From NCBI GenBank assembly GCA_003116975.1, contig BGKB01000210.1:124001-188000 (forward strand): a stretch of DNA of 64,000 bases, read 5' to 3'. Origin of the DNA: Aurantiochytrium sp. KH105 (lineage: Eukaryota; Sar; Bigyra; Thraustochytrida; Thraustochytriidae). Position 1 is the first letter of the stretch, and each line of letters opens with the position of its first letter. A program made the translations under genes and the position numbers. The notes below the pieces were generated by a model. It was not told the DNA's origin. It made no database searches and saw only the letters and a list, made by a program, of their open reading frames with translations. Of the stretch, positions 38,371 through 48,300 are shown one piece after another.

Positions 38371-40293
38371 ATGATGCAGAACTCGGTGCAGGCAATCCGG
38401 AGCGGCGTCCGCGCCGCGTCGACGCGCCGCGTCGGCGCCCGGAACATGTCGTACGTGGCCCCGCTGCGCGACATGAAATTCCAGCTCGACGAGGTGCGCA
38501 ACACGGAGGAGCACTACAAGAAGCTCGCCAAGACCGGCGGCGAGGGCGCCAGCCCCGACATGGTCGACATGATTCTCCAGGAGTCGGCCAAGTTCGCGGA
38601 AAACGAACTCTACCCTTGCAACGAGACCGCCGACAGCGTCGGATGCAAGCAGATCGGCCCCAACGAGGTCAAGACCCCGCCCGGCTTCAAGGAGGCCTAC
38701 CAGTCGTTCGTCGAGGGCGGATGGCAGGGTCTTAGCTTCCCGGAAAAGTTTGGCGGCCAGGGTCTCCCCTCCTCGCTTGCTCTCTTCCAGTCCGAGATCA
38801 CCTCCACCGCCAACTGGACCTGGACCATGTTCCCCGGTCTCAGCAAGGGTGCCATCAACACCCTCATCGCGCACGGTGACGACCTCGTCCAGAGCAAGTA
38901 CCTCGAGAAGCTCGTCAGCGGCGAGTGGACCGGTACCATGTGCCTGACCGAGCCGCACTGCGGATCCGATCTTGCCCAGGTCGCCACCAAGGCCGTGCCC
39001 GCCGGAAACGGCAAGTACAAGATCTCTGGTACTAAGATCTTCATTTCGTGCGGTGAACACGACATGGTCGACAACATTGTCCACTGCGTTCTCGCCCGTC
39101 TCCCGGACGCGCCCCCCGGCATCAAGGGTATCTCGCTCTTCAGCGTGCCCAAGTTCAAGGTCAACGATGACGGCACCCTCACTGACGAGCTCAACGGCGC
39201 CACTGTGGGCCGCATCGAGAACAAGATGGGCTGCCACGGTTCGCCCACCTGCGAGCTCATCTTTGACGAGGCCGAGGGCGAGCTCCTCGGCGTCGAGCAC
39301 AAGGGTATGCGCCAGATGTTCACCTTTATTAACACTTCCCGTGTCGGTACCGCCATCCAGGGCCTCGCCGCCGCCGAGGGCGCCTACCAGCTCTCCCTCG
39401 AGTACGCCAAGGACCGTCTGGCCATGCGCTCGCTCACGGGCTCCAAGTTCCCCGACAAGGTCGCTGATCCCATCATTGTCCACCCTGGTGTGCGCCAGAT
39501 GCTCCTCACCCAAAAGTGCATTGCCGAGGGCGGCCGCGGCATGATCTACGACTCGGCTCTCATTGCCGATGAGATGGCCGAGGCCGAGGCCAACGGCGAC
39601 CACAAGAAGGCCCAGAGCTACGATGACCGCCTTGGCTTCCTCACCCCGATCCTCAAGGGCTTCCTCACCGAGGCCGGCCTCGAGGCCGCCAACCTTGGCA
39701 TCCAGACCTACGGTGGCCACGGCTACATCAAGTCCAACCGCGTCGAGCAGATTGTCCGCGACGTCCGCATTGCCAGCGTTTGGGAGGGCACCACTCAGAT
39801 CCAGGCCCTCGATCTTCTCGGCCGCAAGGTCATGCTCCAGAAGCTCAAGCCCATCACCCAGCACACCGCTGGTGTCATGAAGTTCGCCTTCAACGCCTTT
39901 ACCTCGCCCACCTCGTCCAAGTACGGCAGCATCCGTACCCACGCCGCCAAGCTCGGCAAGGCTGCCGCCGAGTGGCAGTACCTGTCGCTCCGCGTTGCCC
40001 AGCGCGCCGCCGGCAACAAGGACGCCATCGGCACCGCCTCTGTCCCCTACCTCATGTACGGTGGCTACGTTTCGCTTGCCGAGCAGTGGCTCAAGCAGGA
40101 GATGGCTGCCGCCAAGGCGCTCGAGAACGGCGCCGAGGGCGCCGAGGCCGAGTTTTACAAGGGTAAGATTGCCGCCGCCCAGTTCATGTTTAGCAACCTC
40201 TTGCCCCGCACGGGCTACCTCAAGGAGCAGATGCTCGCCCCGATTCCTGACACCATGGACATCACCCCGGAGCAGTTCGCTCCTTCGAACTAA
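38371..40293 (+). CDS. DmdC/FadE-type acyl-CoA dehydrogenase, mitochondrial
   Basis: The ATG at 38371 (context CAACC) gives 640 residues. Residues 1-27 are basic and Ser/Ala-rich without acids, consistent with a mitochondrial presequence. Next comes YVAPLRDMKFQLDEV, the N-terminal extension seen in the long bacterial-type acyl-CoA dehydrogenases that include 3-methylmercaptopropionyl-CoA dehydrogenase (DmdC). The core has TMCLTEPHCGSDL (FAD contact) and KISGTKIFIS; the catalytic Glu is likely in WEGTTQIQALDLLGRK. A C-terminal extension of about 120 residues completes the subfamily pattern. Substrate is inferred only from subfamily resemblance; an ordinary long- or branched-chain acyl-CoA is also possible. 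Strong C-ending codon bias marks it as highly expressed. Confidence 0.88.
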   Translation: MMQNSVQAIRSGVRAASTRRVGARNMSYVAPLRDMKFQLDEVRNTEEHYKKLAKTGGEGASPDMVDMILQESAKFAENELYPCNETADSVGCKQIGPNEVKTPPGFKEAYQSFVEGGWQGLSFPEKFGGQGLPSSLALFQSEITSTANWTWTMFPGLSKGAINTLIAHGDDLVQSKYLEKLVSGEWTGTMCLTEPHCGSDLAQVATKAVPAGNGKYKISGTKIFISCGEHDMVDNIVHCVLARLPDAPPGIKGISLFSVPKFKVNDDGTLTDELNGATVGRIENKMGCHGSPTCELIFDEAEGELLGVEHKGMRQMFTFINTSRVGTAIQGLAAAEGAYQLSLEYAKDRLAMRSLTGSKFPDKVADPIIVHPGVRQMLLTQKCIAEGGRGMIYDSALIADEMAEAEANGDHKKAQSYDDRLGFLTPILKGFLTEAGLEAANLGIQTYGGHGYIKSNRVEQIVRDVRIASVWEGTTQIQALDLLGRKVMLQKLKPITQHTAGVMKFAFNAFTSPTSSKYGSIRTHAAKLGKAAAEWQYLSLRVAQRAAGNKDAIGTASVPYLMYGGYVSLAEQWLKQEMAAAKALENGAEGAEAEFYKGKIAAAQFMFSNLLPRTGYLKEQMLAPIPDTMDITPEQFAPSN

Positions 40294-40913
40294 GTCTCTT
40301 CTGTTTTCATGATCTTTCTACTACTAACTAACCTAGCTTTTGACGCCTTTTGCGATCTCTTCCTCTTGTGCGTCGCCATCCTTTCTTCTCTTTCAATGGG
40401 GGGGCAAGAAAGAGAGAGTGCTGCGGTAAATCTCGACACACCAAACTCGCAGCCGCTGTCGCGGGAGTGACGCCATTCCCGCGACCTCGACCGTGGTCAA
40501 ACGAGTATATGCTTTGCAGACATGCTCCCAAAGGCTCTCTGCTGTCTACCAAGGGAAAAAATCATGCTATGGAAGAACAAAGAATGGTTGGGTCCGATGG
40601 GAAGAGAAGATTTTTGTGGGGTTAAAGATTAAAAATGAGTGCCTTGTGACTTGGGTATCGCCAACCTTGGATCCAACCTCTTCCGAGGCACACACAAATT
40701 TCTCACAAACAATCGATCAAATATTGCACTTTCGTGACTAGCGTTTAGCTACACAACTTGACCCACCGACGGGTACCGACCGTACACGGCACGGTTCACT
40801 CTGTGTCGGCTCGACGCACGTGTGATGAGATTTTGAAAATTTGTAAAAAATGATATCAACCACGACGCGACGTAATCTGTCACATGAAAGAAAACATCCA
40901 AAGCGCCGGGCGG
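40294..40913. other. convergent 3' spacer with a strong hairpin
   Basis: A 620-bp region between the dehydrogenase and La stops. It contains a 9-bp perfect inverted repeat with a 10-nt loop at 40458-40485 (GTCGCGGGA ... TCCCGCGAC). No coding frame is supported. Confidence 0.6.
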
Positions 40914-42305
40914 TCAGTAGCGGCGACGCTTGTGACCGCCTCGGCCGCCTCGACCACCTCGGCCACCACGGCCACCACGACGACCGCTGTTGCTACGTGC
41001 TGCCTGACGTGTAGCCTCGACCTGTTTCCAGTGCTCCTCGGCCTCCTCCTCGGAGAGAACGGCCACGGAAGTTGGCTTCTTGCCACCATAGGCCTCGGCC
41101 TCGCCGTTTTGCAGACGTTCTAGGACCTGGTCCAAAATGCCTTCGGCCTTAACCTCGACGGTGGCTTCTTCCTCGCCGCGGCTGTAGTTAATCCACAATT
41201 GGCGGTCACCAGTCAAATCGCCCAGAGCCAGGGCCTTGATGTTGTCGCGATCGACACCCTCGCCCAAGCCCTTGATGCGAATAATGGGACCATGGCTCAC
41301 GGTCTCCGAGCTCTTGTCACGGTTCGCGTCGTCACCCTTTTTGTCATCGCCGTCGTTCTCACGCTGGCGCTTGGGGTTACGAAGACGCGCCTCCTCGTCG
41401 GCAATCCATTCATGCAGGCGCATCACCGTCTTGAGCGGTTCGCCGTCAATTTTGAAGAGCTCGTCCTTGCGCGCGATGGCATCCGCAGCCACATCTTCGT
41501 CCAACACCTCTACGAAAGCAGATCCAATGAACTTGCCTCGCCTACCGTGCAAACGGCGCATTTGCAAAAAGACGACATTCTCCTCGCCAAGGGCCTTTTT
41601 AAAGACCGCAAGACAATCGTCGATCTTGTACGTTTTGGGAAAACCGTCCACGAAAAGGCTACGACGACGCACCAATGCAGTTTGAGCAGGATCCGAAACT
41701 TCCGGCTCCCACTCGTTTATACGCTGGACCCTTTCACCATCCTCGCTCACCAAGAGATGAGCGCTTGTTTCGAGAGCCTCTCCAAGGATCTTAGGATCCT
41801 CCGTGACGGCTTTGATACGATTAAATTTGATAAACTCGCTCAGTTTGACCCAGCCATACTTGTCGGCCTCAACAAGCTTGCGCATGTACTCATCCCGACG
41901 GAGGTTCGCGTTGCTAAAGTAGAATTCCATTTGTCTACGAAGCTCGGACTTGGCCTTGTCACTTAGAGGCTCTTTCTTGGTCGTCTCTTCGGCTTTCACA
42001 GTTTCTTCATCCTTGACATCTTTTGAAGCGTCAGCTTCTGTCTTGGTGTTTGCTGCATCCACCGGTGCTGGTTCTGTCACGGGTTTCTTCTCAACGTTCT
42101 CCGCGGTGGTCGCCTCGGTCTTGACAGCAGACTCCGGAGCAGTCTTGTCGGCGTCTGCCTCCTTTTTCGTTTCGCTGGCGGGCGCGATTTCGGCCTTGAT
42201 TTCCTCCTGCGCCGTTTGTTCTTCCTTGACCTGCTCCTCCTGGACAGCAGCGTCGGTCGTGCCGGCCTCGGTGACGCCTGCGGCAGCGGTCTCCTCCATC
42301 GTCAT
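40914..42305 (-). CDS. SSB: La protein (RNA polymerase III transcript chaperone)
   Basis: The 463-residue product has an acidic Glu/Lys/Thr-rich N-terminus (1-110). The La motif follows at about 112-200 (LRRQMEFYFSNANLRRDEYM, then GWVKLSEFIKFNRI). RRM1 is about 214-300 (RRRSLFVDGFPKTYKIDD) and an RRM2-like part about 335-420 (PIIRIKGLGEGVDRDNIK). The protein ends in RGG repeats (RGGRGGRGG) and KRRRY. This is the genuine La layout. La binds the UUU-3'OH end of nascent Pol III transcripts and protects and folds them. The extended acidic N-terminal region is unusual compared with animal La. The sense-strand leader carries a CAG repeat directly upstream. Confidence 0.93.
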   Translation of the reverse strand: MTMEETAAAGVTEAGTTDAAVQEEQVKEEQTAQEEIKAEIAPASETKKEADADKTAPESAVKTEATTAENVEKKPVTEPAPVDAANTKTEADASKDVKDEETVKAEETTKKEPLSDKAKSELRRQMEFYFSNANLRRDEYMRKLVEADKYGWVKLSEFIKFNRIKAVTEDPKILGEALETSAHLLVSEDGERVQRINEWEPEVSDPAQTALVRRRSLFVDGFPKTYKIDDCLAVFKKALGEENVVFLQMRRLHGRRGKFIGSAFVEVLDEDVAADAIARKDELFKIDGEPLKTVMRLHEWIADEEARLRNPKRQRENDGDDKKGDDANRDKSSETVSHGPIIRIKGLGEGVDRDNIKALALGDLTGDRQLWINYSRGEEEATVEVKAEGILDQVLERLQNGEAEAYGGKKPTSVAVLSEEEAEEHWKQVEATRQAARSNSGRRGGRGGRGGRGGRGGHKRRRY

Positions 42306-42315
42306 GATGTCGCGG

Positions 42316-42348
<33 letters not shown>

Positions 42349-42764
42349 GGCTGCTTCTGCTTCGCCTGCAGACAACTCTTTCGACGACGCGTGCGGCGAA
42401 CGCCGAGTTCCTCCGCGGTCCCGCTCCAGGCTAGGCTCGTGGCGCTGCCTCCTCGCGAGCTCCGTTCCGGGACTGGGCGCGGAGCAGTCGGTGGTCACCA
42501 AGTAGCTAGCGAGCTAGCCGTCAATCGCGCAGTCGATCGATACTAGATGGATTGATCGGTGGTCGCGAATGTTTACACCCACAACGGGGTCATAATAAAT
42601 TGGTACTTTTAAGGGCGTAAAAGGTTTTCGTCCTTCTCGCGCTCGCAGAGCTCGAACGTACGCGCGTGGAAAGGTTCGCGCGGGCGGGCGGGCGGGCGGG
42701 CGGGCGGGCAAGCGAGCGAGCGTGTGCGTGCGTGCGCACGGTACCGGGCCCGAGGGTGTGTTCG
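42306..42764. promoter_or_regulatory. divergent promoter region of La and SF3B6
   Basis: A 459-bp spacer separates the starts. It includes the CAG leader repeat and, near the SF3B6 start, GGGC and GAGC/GTGC tetramer runs (about 42686-42736). Confidence 0.5.
42317..42350 (-). repeat. CAG repeat in the La 5' leader
   Basis: On the sense strand of La, about ten CAG units end 12 nt before the ATG. They lie outside the coding frame. Confidence 0.8.
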
Positions 42765-43169
42765 ATGAGCGCGTCGGTGGTCTCGTCCGTGGCTCGGTCG
42801 CGTGCGACGCGGCTTCCGCCAGAGGTGAGCAGAATCCTCTATGTAAAAAACTTGCCTTTTCAGGTCACCGGCGATGAGCTCTACGAGATTTTCGGCGATT
42901 ATGGTGCGATCCGTCAAATTCGCATTGGAAACAACAAACGCACGAGAGGCACTGCTTTTGTTGTGTATGAGGATATCTTTGACGCCAAGAAGGCCGTCGA
43001 GAAAATGACGGGCTTCAAGGTCGGGGAACGCTACCTTGTAGTTCTTTACTATCGTCCCCCGCGATCGTCGATTGGCGAGGGGAAGTCGGCCAATGGCGAT
43101 GTCGGACAAGGTGAAGGAACTGAGGATCGTGTCAAGGAGCTCAAACGCAAGCATCGGATCGCCTTTTGA
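42765..43169 (+). CDS. SF3B6: SF3B6/p14 splicing factor
   Basis: The ATG at 42765 gives 134 residues, close to the human 125. The single RRM has [16 protein letters not shown], then [17 protein letters not shown] and [12 protein letters not shown], which match SF3B6 almost phrase by phrase. SF3B6 is the U2 snRNP SF3b subunit that sits by the branch adenosine and contacts SF3B1. Residues after 107 ([15 protein letters not shown]) differ from the animal tail. Its presence fits a genome that still splices introns such as those seen at 1654 and 3527. Confidence 0.95.
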   Translation: MSASVVSSVARSRATRLPPEVSRILYVKNLPFQVTGDELYEIFGDYGAIRQIRIGNNKRTRGTAFVVYEDIFDAKKAVEKMTGFKVGERYLVVLYYRPPRSSIGEGKSANGDVGQGEGTEDRVKELKRKHRIAF

Positions 43170-43637
43170 TCCAAGAAGAGAGAGGAGTACTCAACTCTGC
43201 ACATGCTTTTTTTTTTTTCCTCGGAAAATCCATCCGTCTGTCTCTCTCGGTGCAGTCCAGCTTTCAAACGACGAACTCGATCAAGTGAAGGATCTGCGTT
43301 CAAATAAATTTCTCAAAAAAAAAATCAAGTAGAAGAAGAAGATGCGTCTGATGACCTCAAACGCACGGCGCTCGACCGAGATTGCTCGCTGCCTGCGGCA
43401 TTTTGAGAATGTGATGGATCTGTTGTATCAATCAGCGTTAAGATCAGGCTGATTCAATGTCGTTGAGTAGATCATAGCGATGCAAAGTAGATAGGGTCTT
43501 CATTGTCGACGCGCGCGCATGCACGCAGCCGCACACGAATGAAGGCACCCCGTCTCGTGTACTGTAAACTTCAAACGTGGACAGACCTTTATGATAATTT
43601 GTTTATGCTTTGAATACACTCTCTATGTGACATTTCC
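43170..43637. other. convergent 3' spacer
   Basis: A 468-bp region between the SF3B6 and TFB5 stops, with a T-tract at about 43207-43218 and an AAATAAA-like motif near 43302. No gene is seen. Confidence 0.6.
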
Positions 43638-43898
43638 TCATCGCTTTGCTTTGTTTGGCTTTGCTGAATCCTTGCTGTTGTTTCCGCGGTCAAGCTCGTA
43701 CGCATTTCTGTCGCTAAATTCGTCAATCTTGGCGAGGATCTGATCGACGTAGGCGCTATCTACAAAGAGATGAGTCTCATCAAGCTTTTGATAGACAAAG
43801 GACTTTCCCAAAGAGCCCTCATTTTCCAAGAACAAGACGTACTGCAGTGTCGCGGCGTCACTGCACGTGAGGAGCGAGCCAGCGACGGCGTTGACCAT
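43638..43898 (-). CDS. GTF2H5: TFIIH subunit TFB5/TTDA
   Basis: From the ATG at 43898 the product is 86 residues. MVNAVAGSLLTCSDAATLQY, then FLENEGSLGKSFVYQKLDET, then HLFVD and DRNAYELDRG reproduce the TFB5/GTF2H5 pattern (MVNVLKG.L..CD..., ...LD.THvFV...). TFB5 is the smallest TFIIH core subunit, stabilising p52 and supporting nucleotide excision repair. Open sequence extends five codons upstream but has no ATG, and the family begins MVN. A 15-residue basic tail (NNSKDSAKPNKAKR) extends the usual length of about 71. Confidence 0.93.
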   Translation of the reverse strand: MVNAVAGSLLTCSDAATLQYVLFLENEGSLGKSFVYQKLDETHLFVDSAYVDQILAKIDEFSDRNAYELDRGNNSKDSAKPNKAKR

Positions 43899-44421
43899 GG
43901 TCTCGCCCAGCAAGCAAGCGCCTCACTCTCTCTCCTTCTCGCGAACGAAAGTCGGCGCGCAGCGTGCTCTGCGACCGGTCGAACGGCTGACCGGATGGCC
44001 GACGGGCTGGCTGGCTGGCTGGCTGGCTGACGAGGCGCGCCGCCTGCTCCTTTTGCGATATTGCGCGCGCGTCGCGCCCGGTTTTCTGGTTTGTTTGCCG
44101 CTGTCCTGAAGAGTGACAGCGGCGATTGTATTTAATGCCCATGAATGTCCTTAAATAGGGTCGTTGTGAAGAAAGTATGGGCGCCCTCGCATTGACGGCT
44201 AGGAATGGAAGCATCGTGGATGCCGACACGCTTTTACTGTCAGTCAAAGCGAGCCAGAAAAAAAAAACGCTCAACGAAAGCACTCGATGTTCAGGTCTAA
44301 ATCGTTCCATCAAATTGAATTGGCGCACGAAAAGAGGGTTTACTACACGAACAAAGATTACGTTTATTTATAACTTTTTTTTTCGAGAATCGATCGCAAC
44401 AGACCCAGCAAACTCTTTGAC
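43899..44421. other. spacer between two minus-strand genes
   Basis: A 523-bp region holding the TFB5 promoter and the 3' end of the small membrane-protein gene. It contains short GGCT repeats (about 44005-44028). Small frames on both strands are not convincing. Confidence 0.55.
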
Positions 44422-44778
44422 TCAGGGCACAGCGCGTGCAAGGTTTGCATCCTGCGTATGTTCTTGTTCAATCTGTTGCTTAATGCGATCGGTCTGCTTG
44501 TTGGACTCGAGGACAACTTGAGGTGGGAGACCACCACGCTGGCGGACCGCCTCGGGCACCTTGTATTCCTTGGTACCGTCCGCATGTTCGATAACGTCCC
44601 ACTTTTGGTTCGCCTTGCTTGTGGCCCAGTCCATAATGAAGTAGCCCCCCACGAGCGGGATGCTCATGTAGAAAAGAGTCATTCCAATCTGCCCTCTTCT
44701 CGAAAGAGGAATCCGCGTCTCGTGGATCTTCTTCTTCAACGCTTCATGCCTCCTCGAGAGCTCGCGGAGTTGCTCCAT
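44422..44778 (-). CDS. small single-pass membrane protein, unknown
   Basis: The product is 118 residues. A basic, helical N-terminus (MEQLRELSRRHEALKKKIHE) leads to one membrane helix (about 31-52, IGMTLFYMSIPLVGGYFIMDW), then a charged, soluble tail. This layout resembles small inner-membrane assembly factors of mitochondria, but I cannot name a family. The next gene upstream (GT41-like) diverges from it across 595 bp. Confidence 0.65.
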   Translation of the reverse strand: MEQLRELSRRHEALKKKIHETRIPLSRRGQIGMTLFYMSIPLVGGYFIMDWATSKANQKWDVIEHADGTKEYKVPEAVRQRGGLPPQVVLESNKQTDRIKQQIEQEHTQDANLARAVP

Positions 44779-45373
44779 CCTCTCCTGGCGACGGCGGCGC
44801 CGTGCCGACCGCGCTTCGCGTCACTCTCGCGCTCTCCCCACGTCTTCAGGCTTTCCTCGCCTCGCTCGCTTCTTCGGACGAGCGTCGCGCGGCGTGGCGT
44901 GGCGTCGTGGCGCAGGGCGGTCGTCCTCGCGACGCAGACGCAGCTCGCCGGCCTGCCCGGTCCGCAAGAGACGCCGCGCGCGAGCTCTCGTTGCTCGTCT
45001 GCCACCCAAGCAAGCCCAGCCTCGCCAAGCTCATCGTGTAGTGAGTGCATGCGCTATGCGCAGCGAGAAGCGCGCACTGCAAGGGGCTACTATGGCCGTT
45101 CTCGTGGGCAGGGCGCGCGGGGTGTGCGCGCACGGACCCCTCTTTGAGAACAGACGTTGGGACGTGCCGGCGGCGGCGGCAGAACTCGTTGCAGCGAAGC
45201 GAAGCAAACGACGATCGCGGAGGCCGCGCGCGGCGGCGGAGACGCGAGCACCCAGCGCGCGAACGCGAGGCGAGGAGACGTCGCGCTTGCCCGGCGCAGA
45301 TTTTCTGGCGAGAGGAAGGAGCTTGCGGGAGGGGCAAGCAACGTGCGGCGAGATCGGAAACCAACGGCTGACG
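44779..45373. promoter_or_regulatory. divergent promoter region, small membrane protein and GT41-like gene
   Basis: A 595-bp, GC-rich spacer. A plus-strand frame runs through it in phase with the downstream gene, but it is Arg-rich and precedes a clear signal peptide, so I treat it as leader. Confidence 0.5.
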
Positions 45374-48300
45374 ATGCCATCGAAAGCTGCGAGACGCGCA
45401 ACGGCGCGAGTTCTTGCAGTCGTGTTCTTGGTCGCGTTGCTTGCGTGCTGCGTACCATACTGCCAGGGCGAGAATGGCGTAGAGGAGTCTACTGTACAGT
45501 CGGACAGCACAAACTCGTTTGTGTGGAAGCGTCGTGAGATATGGTATGTGCTCGTACAGGGAACCAACTCTACAGAGGGCGACGAGGATGCGCAAGGGCT
45601 CGAGAATGCCAGAGGCACGCTCGAGACGACAATCAACAAGGTCTGCGAACAGCATGAGCTCGATGAAGAACGGTGCAAGAGCGCTCAGATGCAACTCGAA
45701 CAAGGAGCAGCTCAATCTTCTCTGCAGGAGGAGCGCTTTGTCCCCGTCGAAATCGACCAAGTGATCACGGCAGCAATGTCGCTGCGAGGCCCCGATGGAG
45801 ACTTAGAGACGGTGGAACTTGCGCTTGGGATCGATGAAGACCCTGTGCAAATGACTCAAGGTTTTTGCGAAAAACACGGGATTTCTCTGGAAAGCTGCCA
45901 GTCCTTGGCGAACCAAACGATCGAGGCGTGGACAGCACTCCGACAAAGTGCACTCGCAGGTCTCCAGCGCCGCTACGAGACAGGTTTGGGTGCGATGACG
46001 CGTCTCGAGGACGGCTCGGGCACGTGGAAAGACGTGGTAATGGTGAACCACCATATTACTTCTTTGCTCGAGGCGAATCGTCAGCACTGGCAAGCATGGT
46101 ACATTTTGGGATCGTTGTACAGTTTGGCAGCGGGAAATCGAGGCGTTGCAGGGGCGCTTGCGATGACGAATTCCACCCATTTATTGGAGAGTGCGGTGGC
46201 ATGCTTTGAAGAAAGTCTCAGAGTCCTTGGCTCTTCGACGTCGGTGGGTCTTGAGCAAGCGCGTCTGTTGACGCTGAGCGGGACCGCGCTTTTGCACCTC
46301 GACCGAGCGTCAATCGCGCGCGAGCGGCTCGAGCTCGTTGTAAGCACATGCAAAACGCAGCTGGACGCTGCGGAAGAAGGACTGTCCGAGGACTGGCAGC
46401 GAATCTGGCGCGAGGCGTTTGTGACGCTTTTGACTCTGGAAGCCAATTTGGGCGCGACAGAAAAGGTCCGCACTCTCGTCTCTGGCGACTACTTTCCGTT
46501 GGGACTACGCGCCACCGAGATTCACGCGTATCAGATGTTCGGTGCAACATCGTTTCCCTTTGTGCTAGAGTCCGAGGACGCCGCGCGTCGGACCCATGCA
46601 TCCGCGCTGCAAGAGCTCGATCGTCTCCTGACTGCGGTGGAATCGGATCCTGCACGCGTCGGCCCCTTGCACCCCTACATAGGTTTCTATTCAGTGTACG
46701 CTGGCGATGTGGATGCGCCGAGCCAAGTGCGCGATTTGCGGGCCAAGTTGGGCGCTCTGCATCGCGCATCGACGCCGTCGCTGACGTTCGAGTCACGACG
46801 CCGCAAATCGTCAAGAAGAAGCGTTGACGAAGGAGGCAAGTTGCGCGTGGGTTTCATTTCAAGTTTCCTTTATGATCATTCGGTGGGCAAGCTCTTGTGC
46901 GGCACGATTGAAGCCCTCGTGGAATCGGGTCGTTTCGAGATTGTCGTCGTGCAAGTTGGCAACGGAGAGCTTGCGCGCGAGCGGCCTGGCGACTGCCGCG
47001 CAATGTGGGACCGCATTGAGATAACGGCTGATGCCACGGGTGCGCAGCTGGATGTAGACCTGACGGCAAAAGGCGTAAAGGCTGCGATGCAAGGACTTGA
47101 TGAGCTCGACTTGGACGTGGCCATCTTTGGCGAGATTGGGCTCACTGCGGCGACATACTTTTTGTCATTTGGGCGTGTCGCGCCAGTGCAAGCCGCGTTT
47201 TGGGGCCATCCGCTGACGGCTGGCGTGGGTTCAACTCTCGACTTTGCGATTACGTCGAACAGATTTTTTGCGTCAGAGGCGGTGTCCGTGCCCGTGACGC
47301 GTGTGGATGCTGGCGCTGGCGGCTATGTCCAGCTGTGTCCTCGCGAGATGCATCTCTGGTCGAACGTGAGCTGGGCGCCTTTTGCAGAAAAGGTAATTTG
47401 CACCGAGACGTTGGGGACCAAGTTTGCAAGACCGGAAAAAGTGCAGGACGCGGACCTCGAGGAGGCTCGCGAGGTACTTGGTAAAGGTCTCAAAGATGCG
47501 GGTTGGTCTGCAAGTCTCGAGGCGACTCGGCTGTACTATCTGCCGCACAAGCTCATGAAGCTGCATCCGCGCATGGACGGGCATTTGCGCGCGATCCTGG
47601 ACCAGGATCCATCTGGCGTGCTGGTGTTTTCTTCGGGTGAGGCCCCTGGATCGCGGGCGTTCTCTGTGTTTGTGCAAGGACGTCGAACGTTGGCGGCGAG
47701 ATTGGGTGTAGATGCTTCGCGTCTCGTGTGGCTTCCTGCGCTTCCGAAGCGCGTGTTTCTGGCAATAGGTTTGTTGTCAAGCGCGGTGCTGGAGTCGTTT
47801 GGGTCTTTTGGGAGCGGTGTGACGGCGTTTGAGTTTTCTGCACTTGGCGTGCCGATGGTTTGCATGCCGAGTGGGCAGCTCGTTGGGCCGAATGCCTTTG
47901 GCCTGTACCGTGAGGTGATTGCTGGCGTCTCAGATGGCGCGGAACGTGCTCGCGTGGCGGAATCGCTCGGGGCTTTGGCGTGTACTGCCCCGGAGGCTTC
48001 TTCCTATTCAAGTGAGTCATTTTCCTCGTGCTTTGAAGAGACCGCGTTGCGTTTGGCCCAGGATGCAGAATTCTACAAGCGGGCTTCGAGCGCGCTACGA
48101 GATCATGCGAACGTACTTTACGACGACGCCAATGCCGTGGCCGAGTGGAGCGTCATGCTTCAGTACCTTGGATCGCTTTCGCAGGGATCTCATCGCGCTG
48201 AAGACGAGATGGACGAGGTTTTTCGTGAGGACGAGAGCATTTCCTCGATTCTCGGGCCCGCGCCTCAGCCCAAAGAACCGGAGGACGAGGATGCTAGACG

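Noticed and set aside
38095-39942. 615-codon minus-strand ORF antisense to the acyl-CoA dehydrogenase
   Set aside because: Same codon-bias shadow; the plus strand holds a clear enzyme and the antisense translation has no recognisable domain.
43858-44328. 156-codon minus-strand ORF upstream of TFB5
   Set aside because: It overlaps the TFB5 start in a different frame and shows no motif; TFB5 is strongly supported.
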